NCBI GenBank assembly: GCA_964569085.1
Contig: CAZMTA010000020.1
Location: 1 to 64,000, forward strand
Direction of reading: 5' to 3'
Length of the DNA stretch: 64,000 bases
DNA from: JAJCZZ01 sp964569085
GTDB taxonomy: Bacteria > Gemmatimonadota > Gemmatimonadetes > Longimicrobiales > Gaopeijiaceae
The notes below the pieces were generated by a model that was not told the origin of the DNA, did no database searches, and was given only the letters and a program-made list of their open reading frames with translations. Position numbers and translations under genes: made by a program. Below, in pieces: positions 46,004 to 53,597 of this stretch (positions are counted from its first letter, which is position 1; every line of letters begins with the position of its first letter).

Positions 46004-47028
46004 GCCTGCAGCCTCGCCAGGACCAGGGAGAAGAAGCCCCGCTCGTCCTCGGCCCACCGCTCCAGTCCGAGCCCCGCGGCCTGGAAGAGCGCCTCCAGGG
46101 AGCCCCGGTCGTACTTGCAGCTCACCTCGGTGCGGATCGTCTCCCCGGCCTCGAAGGCCACCGTGTCCCCCCCGAGGCGCACCTCCTGGTCCCGCCGGGA
46201 CTCGAGGTGCATCTCGATGCGGTGCTCCTCCTCGTCGTAGAAGGCGCGGTGCCGGAACGCCGCCTCGTCGAAGTCGGCGTCGAGCTCCCGGTTCAGCACC
46301 CGGAGGACGTTGAGGTTGAAGGCCGCCGTCACGCCGTCGGCGTCGTTGTACGCCCGCTCCAGGTCCGCGCGGGTCTTGATCTCCCCGGGGCGTCGGTCCG
46401 CGCCCAGGAGGAAGGCGTCCCCGGGGCGCATCTCCGCGGCCACGCGTCGGACCAGCGCCACGGCCTGCTCCCGGGGGAAGTTGCCGATGGTGCTCCCCAG
46501 GAGGGCGAACCAGGCGGGCCGGGGCAGCTCGGTGTCCAGGGCCAGCGGGTCGGTGATGTCGCGGACCGCCGGCTCCACACGCAGTCCGGCGTACTCCTCC
46601 CGGAGGCGGGCCGCGGTCTCGTGGAGGAAGGCCCCGCTCACGTCCACGGGCACGTACAGGTGGCCGGTCCCGTGCTCCTCCATGGCGTCGAGCACCACCC
46701 GGGACTTCCGGGCGCTCCCGGCCCCCAGCTCCACCAGCGCCGCCGGACCCTCCTGGGCCACCCACACGGGGATCCAGCGGCGCAGGAGGGCGTGCTCGGT
46801 CCGGGTCGGGTAGTACTCGTCGAGGTAGGTGATCTCCTCGAAGAGCTCCGAGCCCCGGCTGTCGTAGAAGTACTTGGGGGAGAGCTCCTTCTGGGGGAGG
46901 CGGAGCCCCTCCAGGACGTCGCGGAGCATCACCTCCCGGGCGTGGAGGTCCCCCGCCCCGTCCGCCGGGGACCGGTCGGGCGCCGGTCGCTCGTCGGGCG
47001 CGCTTCCTCCTTCGTCCGGCGCGCTCAC
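46000..47028 (-). CDS. egtD: L-histidine N-alpha-methyltransferase
   Basis: A 342-residue methyltransferase. The family opening KELSPKYFYDSRGSELFEEIT, the SAM motif LVELGAGSARKSR, and LLGSTIGNFPREQA with NLNVLRVLNRELDADF are all present. It methylates histidine three times to hercynine. The GTG start at 47028 overlaps egtB by GTGA. The N-terminal about 25 residues are Asp/Pro-rich and probably disordered. Confidence 0.94.
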   Translation of the reverse strand: MSAPDEGGSAPDERPAPDRSPADGAGDLHAREVMLRDVLEGLRLPQKELSPKYFYDSRGSELFEEITYLDEYYPTRTEHALLRRWIPVWVAQEGPAALVELGAGSARKSRVVLDAMEEHGTGHLYVPVDVSGAFLHETAARLREEYAGLRVEPAVRDITDPLALDTELPRPAWFALLGSTIGNFPREQAVALVRRVAAEMRPGDAFLLGADRRPGEIKTRADLERAYNDADGVTAAFNLNVLRVLNRELDADFDEAAFRHRAFYDEEEHRIEMHLESRRDQEVRLGGDTVAFEAGETIRTEVSCKYDRGSLEALFQAAGLGLERWAEDERGFFSLVLARLQA

Positions 47029-48365
47029 CCGTCGTCGCTCCGGGCGCAGCGGAAGCCCGCGAAGATCTGGCGGCGGATGGGGTAGTCCCAGTTCCGGAAC
47101 GTGCCGCGCACGGCGCCGGGGCGCGTGGCCCACGAGCCGCCGCGGAGCACCTTGTACTCGTCCCCGAAGAAGACCTCGGAGTACTCCGCGTAGGGGAACG
47201 TCTCGTAGCCCGGGTAGCCGTGGAAGTCCGTGGCGGTCCACTCCCAGACGTCGCCGATCATCCCCCAGCAGCCCACCGGCGAGACCCCCAGGGGGTAGCT
47301 CCCCACGGGCGCGGCTTCGAAGAGCGCGGCGTCCAGGTTGGCGCGCCGCTGGTCCGGGGCCTCGTCTCCCCACGGGAAGCGGTGCTTCCGACCCGCCGCC
47401 GGATCCCAGGTGGCGGCGGCCTCCCACTCGGCCTCGGTGGGAAGGCGCTTGTCCGCCCAGCGGGCGTAGGCGTCCGCCTCCCACCAACCCACGTGGCAGA
47501 CCGGACGCCGGGGATCCAGGGGTCCCGAGCGGTCCATGTGGCGCACCGTCCATCCCTGCCCCGTCTCCTTCCAGTGCTTGGGCGCGGCCAGCTCCCCCTC
47601 CTGCACGGTGGCCCACCCCTCCTCGCCCCAGAGCTCCCTGCGGCGATAGCCGCCGTCCTCCACGAACTCCAGGAACTCCCCGTTGGTCACCGGATGGGCG
47701 TCGATCCAGAAGGGCTCCAGCGACACCCGGTGCCGGGGACGCTCGTTGTCGTAGGCCGCCGAGCGGTCGTCGGTGCCCTGCTCGACCTCGCCTCCGGGGA
47801 AGCGCACCATCGTGCCCGGCTCCGGCGCGTCGGGATCCGGCTTCGGCGGCGCGGTCAGCGTCCGGGGCGCGGCGTAGGGCTCGCCCCCCTTGAGCTGGAG
47901 GGTCTGGAGGATCGTCTCCCCGTGCTGGTATTCGTGCTGGAGCACCATCCGGAAGACGAAGCCGTCCCGCAGGAGCGGCTCGTCCGAGCCCTCCAGGTCC
48001 AGCCGGTCCAGGCGGTCCAGCACCGCGCGGCGCACCGCCCCGAGGTAGTCCCGACACTCGTCCAGGCTGGGGAGCGGGAGCGCGTCCCGGGTGGCCCGGG
48101 GATTCCGGAAGGGGTCGTAGATCCCGCGCAGCCCCTCGCTCCCGGGTGCCCCACCCTCTCCCTCCAGCGCCTCCAGCAGCCAGACCTCCTCGAAGTGGGC
48201 CACGTGGCCCAGGTCCCAGACGATGGGGCTCATCAGGGGGCTGTGCTGCCGACGGAGGTCCTCGGCCGACAGGGGCGCCACCAGGAGGAGGGTGCGGGCG
48301 CGGGCCTCGGCGAGCAGCTCGGCGATCCGGCCTGCGGGAAGGGCCTCACCGGGGTGGAGATCCAT
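47025..48365 (-). CDS. egtB: Hercynine oxygenase (sulfoxide synthase)
   Basis: A 446-residue non-haem iron enzyme. The DinB-like N-terminal domain carries the iron ligands: His54 in VWDLGHVAHFEE and His144/His148 in QHEYQHGET. The C-terminal FGE-sulfatase domain follows (ending GGSWATRPGAVRGTFRNWD, RRQIFAGFRCARS). It couples hercynine to a thiol (gamma-glutamylcysteine in EgtA-containing organisms) using O2. The ATG is at 48365. First gene of the egtBDA unit, divergent from the flavin disulfide reductase with 145 nt between. Confidence 0.94.
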   Translation of the reverse strand: MDLHPGEALPAGRIAELLAEARARTLLLVAPLSAEDLRRQHSPLMSPIVWDLGHVAHFEEVWLLEALEGEGGAPGSEGLRGIYDPFRNPRATRDALPLPSLDECRDYLGAVRRAVLDRLDRLDLEGSDEPLLRDGFVFRMVLQHEYQHGETILQTLQLKGGEPYAAPRTLTAPPKPDPDAPEPGTMVRFPGGEVEQGTDDRSAAYDNERPRHRVSLEPFWIDAHPVTNGEFLEFVEDGGYRRRELWGEEGWATVQEGELAAPKHWKETGQGWTVRHMDRSGPLDPRRPVCHVGWWEADAYARWADKRLPTEAEWEAAATWDPAAGRKHRFPWGDEAPDQRRANLDAALFEAAPVGSYPLGVSPVGCWGMIGDVWEWTATDFHGYPGYETFPYAEYSEVFFGDEYKVLRGGSWATRPGAVRGTFRNWDYPIRRQIFAGFRCARSDDG

Positions 48366-48413
48366 GCGGCGCGGGTGCCTGGGTGCGGGACTTGCGGCGG
48401 CCTTCACGGACGT

Positions 48414-48449
48414 GGTTCCTTGCCACCGACGGGAGCGAAGACAGGAACC
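48414..48449. repeat. Inverted repeat in the shared egtB/disulfide-reductase upstream region
   Basis: GGTTCCT (48414-48420) and AGGAACC (48443-48449) form a 7-bp inverted repeat with a 22-nt spacer, about midway between the two divergent starts. It is a candidate operator acting on both directions; no known motif is recognised. Confidence 0.35.
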
Positions 48450-48510
48450 CTCGCCCCGGCCGATGAGTTCCAGACCCCGGACAGCCTCCCCGCCACCCCC
48501 CGGAGCCTCC

Positions 48511-49890
48511 ATGCGCCACGCGGACGTCCTCATTCTCGGAAGCGGACAGGCCGGGTCCCCCCTCTCCTGGCGCCTGGCGAGGGCCGGCCGCTCCGTCGTC
48601 CTGGTGGAGCGGGCCGAGCTGGGGGGCACGTGCGTGAACACGGGCTGCACCCCCACCAAGACGTTCCTGGCCAGCGCCCGGGCCGCCCACGAGGCGCGCC
48701 GGGCGGGCGAGCTCGGCGTGGAGACCGGCGAGGTCCGGGTGGACCTGGCCCGGGTGGTGGCCCGGAAGGAGGACGTGGTGGAGACGTGGCGCTCCGGCGT
48801 GGCGTCCAACGTCGAGGAGGCCGCCGAGGAGCACGACCTGGAGCTGGTGCGGGGCCACGCCCGCTTCACCGGCCCGCGCACGGTGGAGGTGGACGGCGAG
48901 GCGCTCCGCGCCGACACGGTGATCGTGAACGTGGGGGCCCGGCCCAGGGTTCCGGGCCTGGACGGCCTCGACGGGGTGCCCTGGCTCGACAACCGCCGCG
49001 CCATGGAGCTGGAGGAGATCCCGGAGCACCTGGTGGTCCTGGGCGGCGGCTACGTGGGATGCGAGCTCGGACAGGCGTACCGCCGCTTCGGCTCGCGGGT
49101 GACCCTCCTCCACTCGGGGGCCCACCTCCTGACCGGGGTGGACGCCGACGTGGCCGACGCGTTGCGGGAGGCCCTGGAGGAGGAGGGGATGGACGTCCGC
49201 ACCGAGACGCGGGGGACCGGGGTGCGGGGCGGCCCCGGCGAGGTCGTGGTGGAGACCGACGCGGGCGAGGACGTGCGGGGCACCCACCTCCTGGTGGCCG
49301 TGGGCCGGGTGCCCAACACCGACGACCTGGGCCTGGACGCAGCGGGGATCGAGGTGGACGAGGACGGGTGGATCGGCGTGGACGACCTGTACCGAACCAG
49401 CGCCGAAGGCGTGTACGCCGTGGGCGACTGCACCGGCGGGCCCATGTTCACCCACACCTCCTGGGACGACCACCGGATCCTCTTCGAGCACCTCACCGGA
49501 GGAACCGAGCGGCGGCGGGGGGCGCGGATCGTCCCGTCCTCGACCTTCACCGACCCCCAGGTGGCCACGGTGGGCCTGGGCGAGGAGGAGGCCCGGGAAG
49601 CCGGGCTGGAGATCACGGTGGCCACCCTGCCCTTCCGGCGGATCGCCCGGGCGTACGAGACCGGCCGCACCGCAGGGATGGTCAAGGTCGTGCTGGACGC
49701 CACGGCCGAGCGGATCGTGGGCGCCGCGGTGGTGGGCGCCGAGGCCGCGGAGCTCGTGACCGTCTACCAGGTCCTCATGGAGGCCGACGCGCCGGTCCAG
49801 GCGCTGGTGGACGCCCAGATGATCCACCCCGCCTTCGTCGAAGGCCTCCAGAGCGCCGTCATGACCCTCGACCGCTGGGCCCTCTCCTGA
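48511..49890 (+). CDS. Pyridine nucleotide-disulfide oxidoreductase, mercuric-reductase-like, substrate unknown
   Basis: A 459-residue flavoprotein. The FAD motif LILGSGQAGSPLSWRL is followed by the redox disulfide in GGTCVNTGCTPTK (Cys41-Cys46), the NAD(P) motif VVLGGGYVGCELGQ, the second FAD motif GVYAVGDCTGG and the C-terminal IHPAFVEG with the catalytic His-Glu pair. MerA's N-terminal HMA domain and C-terminal Cys pair are absent, so it is not a proven mercuric reductase. Its place between egtB and an ergothioneine/betaine-type transporter suggests a small-disulfide substrate. ATG at 48511 with GGAG upstream. Confidence 0.82.
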   Translation: MRHADVLILGSGQAGSPLSWRLARAGRSVVLVERAELGGTCVNTGCTPTKTFLASARAAHEARRAGELGVETGEVRVDLARVVARKEDVVETWRSGVASNVEEAAEEHDLELVRGHARFTGPRTVEVDGEALRADTVIVNVGARPRVPGLDGLDGVPWLDNRRAMELEEIPEHLVVLGGGYVGCELGQAYRRFGSRVTLLHSGAHLLTGVDADVADALREALEEEGMDVRTETRGTGVRGGPGEVVVETDAGEDVRGTHLLVAVGRVPNTDDLGLDAAGIEVDEDGWIGVDDLYRTSAEGVYAVGDCTGGPMFTHTSWDDHRILFEHLTGGTERRRGARIVPSSTFTDPQVATVGLGEEEAREAGLEITVATLPFRRIARAYETGRTAGMVKVVLDATAERIVGAAVVGAEAAELVTVYQVLMEADAPVQALVDAQMIHPAFVEGLQSAVMTLDRWALS

Positions 49891-49982
49891 GCCCGCGGCC
49901 CCCGGACCGCGGGGCACCGCCCCCGCCCGACGACGGACCGGACGCCCGGGAGGGCGACGCCCTCCACCTCCGGGCGGCCCGC

Positions 49983-50687
49983 GTGACCAAGCGCTACGGC
50001 GCCGTCACCGCGCTGGACGACGTGGGGCTGACGGTGGCCCGTGGGGAGCGGGTGGCGCTGGTGGGCGAGAGCGGGTCCGGGAAGACCACGCTGCTCCGGA
50101 CCTTCAACCGGATGGTGGTCCCCGACGAGGGGCGGGTCTGGGTGGACGGGCGGGACGTGGCCCGCCTCGACCCCGTGGGCCTGCGCCGCTCGGTGGGCTA
50201 CGTGCAGCAGGAGGGCGGGCTCCTCCCCCACTGGAGCGTTCTCCGCAACGCCGGCCTGGTGCCACGGCTCCGGGGCATGCCCGACGCCGAGGAGCGGGCC
50301 CGGGCGGCGCTGGAGCTGGTGGGCGTCCCCGCCTCCGCCTTCGGCGCCCGCTGGCCCCGGGAGCTGTCGGGGGGGCAGCGCCAGCGGGTCGCGCTGGCCC
50401 GGGCGGTCGCCGCCCGCCCCGACCTGGTCCTCCTGGACGAGCCCTTCGGGGCCCTGGACGCCATCACCCGGGGCGAGCTCCAGGAGGCCTTCCTGGCGCT
50501 GGTCGAGGAGCTGGGGGTGACGGTGGTCCTGGTCACCCACGACCTGGGGGAGGCCTTCCGCCTGGCCCACCGCGTGGCGGTCCTGCGGGAAGGGCGGACG
50601 GAGGCGGTGGGGACGCCCGAGGAGCTCCGCGGCGAGCCGGAGACGGGCTACGTGGGGCGGCTCCTCCGGCGGGCGGGGGTCGCGTGA
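49983..50687 (+). CDS. ABC transporter ATPase, OpuC/EgtV-like
   Basis: An ABC ATPase with Walker A GESGSGKTT, signature ELSGGQRQRVALARA, Walker B LVLLDEPFGALD and the switch His in VTHD. The type matches quaternary-amine and ergothioneine importers. The only conventional start that I see is GTG at 49983, which cuts off the first beta-strand. The coding-like frame runs back to a CTG at 49887 that overlaps the upstream stop (CTGA), so translation may begin there. There is no C-terminal CBS domain. The stop overlaps the permease gene (GTGA). Confidence 0.87.
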   Translation: MTKRYGAVTALDDVGLTVARGERVALVGESGSGKTTLLRTFNRMVVPDEGRVWVDGRDVARLDPVGLRRSVGYVQQEGGLLPHWSVLRNAGLVPRLRGMPDAEERARAALELVGVPASAFGARWPRELSGGQRQRVALARAVAARPDLVLLDEPFGALDAITRGELQEAFLALVEELGVTVVLVTHDLGEAFRLAHRVAVLREGRTEAVGTPEELRGEPETGYVGRLLRRAGVA

Positions 50688-52270
50688 GGCGGGCGCTGGT
50701 GGTCTGGGCCGTCCTGGCCCTCGGCGCGGGGGGGCTCCGGCCGGCGCCCGCGGCGGGGCAGGACGAGCCGGTCCGGGTGGGCTCCAAGAACTTCGGGGAG
50801 TCGTACCTGCTGGCCGAGATCTTCGCCCAGCTCCTTGAGGCCCGGGGCATCGAGGTGGAGCGCCGGGCCGGCCTGGGCGCCACCGAGATCGTCTTCCAGG
50901 CGCTCAGGACGGGCGCCATCGACGTGTACCCCGAGTACACCGGCACCGGGCTCCTGGCCCTCCTGGGCCGGGACCCGCCCTCCGACGGGGGCCGGGCGTT
51001 CCGGGAGGTCTCCGAGGCGTTCCGGGAGCGCTGGGACCTGGTGTGGCTCCCGCCCCTGGGGTTCGAGAACACGTACGCCATGGCCGTGCGGCCCGGGATG
51101 GCCGACACCCTGGGGCTGGCCACCCTCTCGGACCTGGCGGCGGTGGCCCCCCGCCTCGTGGCGGGATTCACCCCCGACTTCATCGGGCGGGCCGACGGGC
51201 TGCCCGGGCTGCGGGAGGCGTACGGACTCGAGCCCGGCTCGGTCCGCTCCCTCCTCCAGGCGGTGAAGTACGAGGCCCTCGTATCCGGGGACGTGGACGT
51301 CATCGACGGCTACTCCACCGACGGCCGCATCGCCCGCTACGACCTCACGGTGCTGGAGGACGACCGGGGCTTCTTCCCCCCGTACGACGCGGCCGCCGTG
51401 GTCACCGGCGACCTCCGCCGCACCCGCCCCGACGCCGTGGCGGCCCTCACCGAGCTCTCGGGCCTCCTGGACGAGGAGACCGTCCGGCGCCTGAACGCAC
51501 GGGTGGAGGTGGAGGGACGGCCCGTGGCGGGCGTGGCCGCCGAGGCGCTGGCCGGGCTCGGCCTGGTGGAGGGGGAGGGAGCGGGGCCATCCGCCGCGAC
51601 GGGCGCCGAGGGGCGGCCGGGGGACGAGGACGAGGCGCTCCTCCCCTACCTCTGGGCGCGGCGGGCGGAGCTGGCGGCGCTGACCCTCCGCCACCTCCTC
51701 CTGGTGGGATGGTCCCTGGGGCTGGGGATCCTCCTGGCCGTCCCCCTCGGGCTGGCGCTGGAGCGGACGCGGGGGGCCGCCGAAGGCGTGATCCGGGGGG
51801 TGGGGCTCCTCCAGACCATCCCCTCCATCGCGCTCCTGGCCTTCATGATCCCCTTCCTGGGGATCGGCGTGGTGCCCGCGGTGGTGGCGCTCCTCCTCTA
51901 CTCCCTCTTCCCCATCGTCCGGAACACGTACACCGGGGTCCGGGACGCCGACCCGGAGGCCGTGGCCGCCGCCCGGGCGCTGGGCATGACCGGGACCCAG
52001 CTCCTGACCCGGGTGCGCCTCCCCCTGGCGGCCCCGGTGATCATGGCGGGCATCCGCACCGCCGCGGTCATCAACGTGGGGACCGCCACCCTGGCCGCCT
52101 TCATCGGAGCCGGCGGGCTCGGCGACCCCATCGTGGCGGGGCTGGCCCTCTCGGACACCACCATGGTCCTCTCGGGCGCGGTGCCGGCGGCCGCGCTGGC
52201 GCTGCTGGTGGACGCCGCGCTGGGGCTGGTGGAGCGCTGGGTCACGCCGGGGGGCCTGACCGAGAGGTAG
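50684..52270 (+). CDS. Fused substrate-binding protein and permease of a glycine-betaine/ergothioneine-type ABC importer (SBP first)
   Basis: A 528-residue protein. A signal peptide (1-26) leads to an OpuAC/ProX-like binding domain (about 28-290, with VGSKNFGESYLLAEI, IDVYPEYTGTGLLALLG, DVDVIDGYSTDGRI). After a hydrophilic linker (about 295-325) comes a permease domain with about six helices (LLQTIPSIALLAFMIPFLG, EAA loop at about 425-451). EgtU and related fusions carry the permease first and the binding domain last; here the order is reversed, so the binding domain is tethered outside by the first helix. Overlaps the ATPase gene by 4 nt. Confidence 0.85.
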   Translation: MRRALVVWAVLALGAGGLRPAPAAGQDEPVRVGSKNFGESYLLAEIFAQLLEARGIEVERRAGLGATEIVFQALRTGAIDVYPEYTGTGLLALLGRDPPSDGGRAFREVSEAFRERWDLVWLPPLGFENTYAMAVRPGMADTLGLATLSDLAAVAPRLVAGFTPDFIGRADGLPGLREAYGLEPGSVRSLLQAVKYEALVSGDVDVIDGYSTDGRIARYDLTVLEDDRGFFPPYDAAAVVTGDLRRTRPDAVAALTELSGLLDEETVRRLNARVEVEGRPVAGVAAEALAGLGLVEGEGAGPSAATGAEGRPGDEDEALLPYLWARRAELAALTLRHLLLVGWSLGLGILLAVPLGLALERTRGAAEGVIRGVGLLQTIPSIALLAFMIPFLGIGVVPAVVALLLYSLFPIVRNTYTGVRDADPEAVAAARALGMTGTQLLTRVRLPLAAPVIMAGIRTAAVINVGTATLAAFIGAGGLGDPIVAGLALSDTTMVLSGAVPAAALALLVDAALGLVERWVTPGGLTER

Positions 52271-52312
52271 GGCGACCCGGGCCCCGCCCGGCCGGCCGGC
52301 CCGGGAGCGGGT

Positions 52313-53593
52313 CTACGCCTCCACCGCGCCGGCCGCCCCCACCGCCCGCTCGAGATCGCTCCCGGCGGGCTTCTGGTAGGCCCGCAGGCCGAACTCGGGG
52401 AGGAGCGCCAGGAGGTGGTCGAACACGTCCCCCTGGATCCGCTCGTAGTCGGCCCAGGCGGTGGTGCTGGTGAAGCAGTAGATCTCCACCGGGACGCCCT
52501 CGGGGCCCGGCTCCAGGGCCCGCACCAGGATCGTCATCCCGTCGTGGATGCCCGGGTGCCGCGCCAGGTACTCCCGGGCGTAGGCCCGGAACGTCCCCAG
52601 GTTCGTCAGGCGCCGTCGCTCGGGGATCACCTCCCCGCCCTCGCCGTCCTCCGGAGGGTTGGCGGCGGCCAGCTCGTCCCGCTTCCGCTCCATGTACCCG
52701 CCGAGCAGCTCCCACCGGGAGAAGCGCGCCACCTCGTCGGGGGTGAGGAAGCGCACCGAGCCCAGGTCCAGGTCCAGGGAGCGCTTGATGCGCCGGCCGC
52801 CGCTCTCGCTCATCCCCCGCCAGTTGCGGAAGGAGTCGGAGATGAAGCGGTGGGTCGGGACCGTGGTGATCGTCTTGTCCCAGTTCTGGATCTTCACCGT
52901 GTGGAGGGCGATGTCCACCACGTCCCCGTCGGCGTGGGCCTGGGGCATCTCCACCCAGTCCCCGATGCGGATCATGTCGTTGCTCATGATCTGCACGCTG
53001 GCCACCAGCGAGAGGATCGTGTCCTTGAAGACCAGGAGGAGCACCGCGGTGAGGGCGCCCAGCCCCGAGAGGAACACCAGGGGCGAACGGTCGGCCAGGA
53101 CGGCCACCACCACGATGCCGGTGGCGACGTAGACGAAGATGGCCAGGACCTGGAGGTAGCCCTTGATGGGGCGGTTGTTGGCCTCGTCGCCGTAGGACTC
53201 GCGGTAGATGTCGTCCATCGCGGCCAGGAAGGCCCCGAAGGCCAACGCCAGCGTCACGACCATGTAGGCCGCCGCCACCCGCCGCACCACCAGGAACGTC
53301 ACCTCCACCCACGCCGGCCCGAGCCCCGTGCCCACCTGGGCCGGGCTCACGCCCAGCGCGAAGCCCACGCCGTAGAAGACCACGAGCGCCGGGGCCAGCG
53401 CCGCCAGCCGCCTGAAGAAACCGTGCTCCACCAGGTGGTCGTCCCAGGTCGAGCGGGTCCGGCCCGCCGCGCGGCGGACCAGGGCCAGGAAGCCCCGGCG
53501 GGCCACCACGGCCGCCAGCCAGGCCACCACGGCCAGGATGGCGGTGGAGCCCACGAGGCTCAGCCAGGGATCGTCGGTCAGCGTCGTCTGCAT
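52313..53593 (-). CDS. MscS-family mechanosensitive channel, YbdG-like
   Basis: A 426-residue membrane protein with about five helices. The pore-lining and beta domain region (LVFKDTILSLVASVQIMSNDMIRIGDWVEMP, ALHTVKIQNWDKTITTVPTHRFISDSFRNWRGM, in segments) follows the YbdG/MscM branch. Such channels open under membrane tension and release solutes on osmotic down-shock. Its position next to a betaine-type importer fits osmotic homeostasis. The ATG is at 53593, four nt from the deacylase gene end. Confidence 0.87.
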   Translation of the reverse strand: MQTTLTDDPWLSLVGSTAILAVVAWLAAVVARRGFLALVRRAAGRTRSTWDDHLVEHGFFRRLAALAPALVVFYGVGFALGVSPAQVGTGLGPAWVEVTFLVVRRVAAAYMVVTLALAFGAFLAAMDDIYRESYGDEANNRPIKGYLQVLAIFVYVATGIVVVAVLADRSPLVFLSGLGALTAVLLLVFKDTILSLVASVQIMSNDMIRIGDWVEMPQAHADGDVVDIALHTVKIQNWDKTITTVPTHRFISDSFRNWRGMSESGGRRIKRSLDLDLGSVRFLTPDEVARFSRWELLGGYMERKRDELAAANPPEDGEGGEVIPERRRLTNLGTFRAYAREYLARHPGIHDGMTILVRALEPGPEGVPVEIYCFTSTTAWADYERIQGDVFDHLLALLPEFGLRAYQKPAGSDLERAVGAAGAVEA

Positions 53594-53597
53594 TCGG

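Noticed and set aside
48511..49890. Mercuric reductase MerA
   Set aside because: No HMA domain and no C-terminal Cys pair; it is also 47 kb from the MerT gene.
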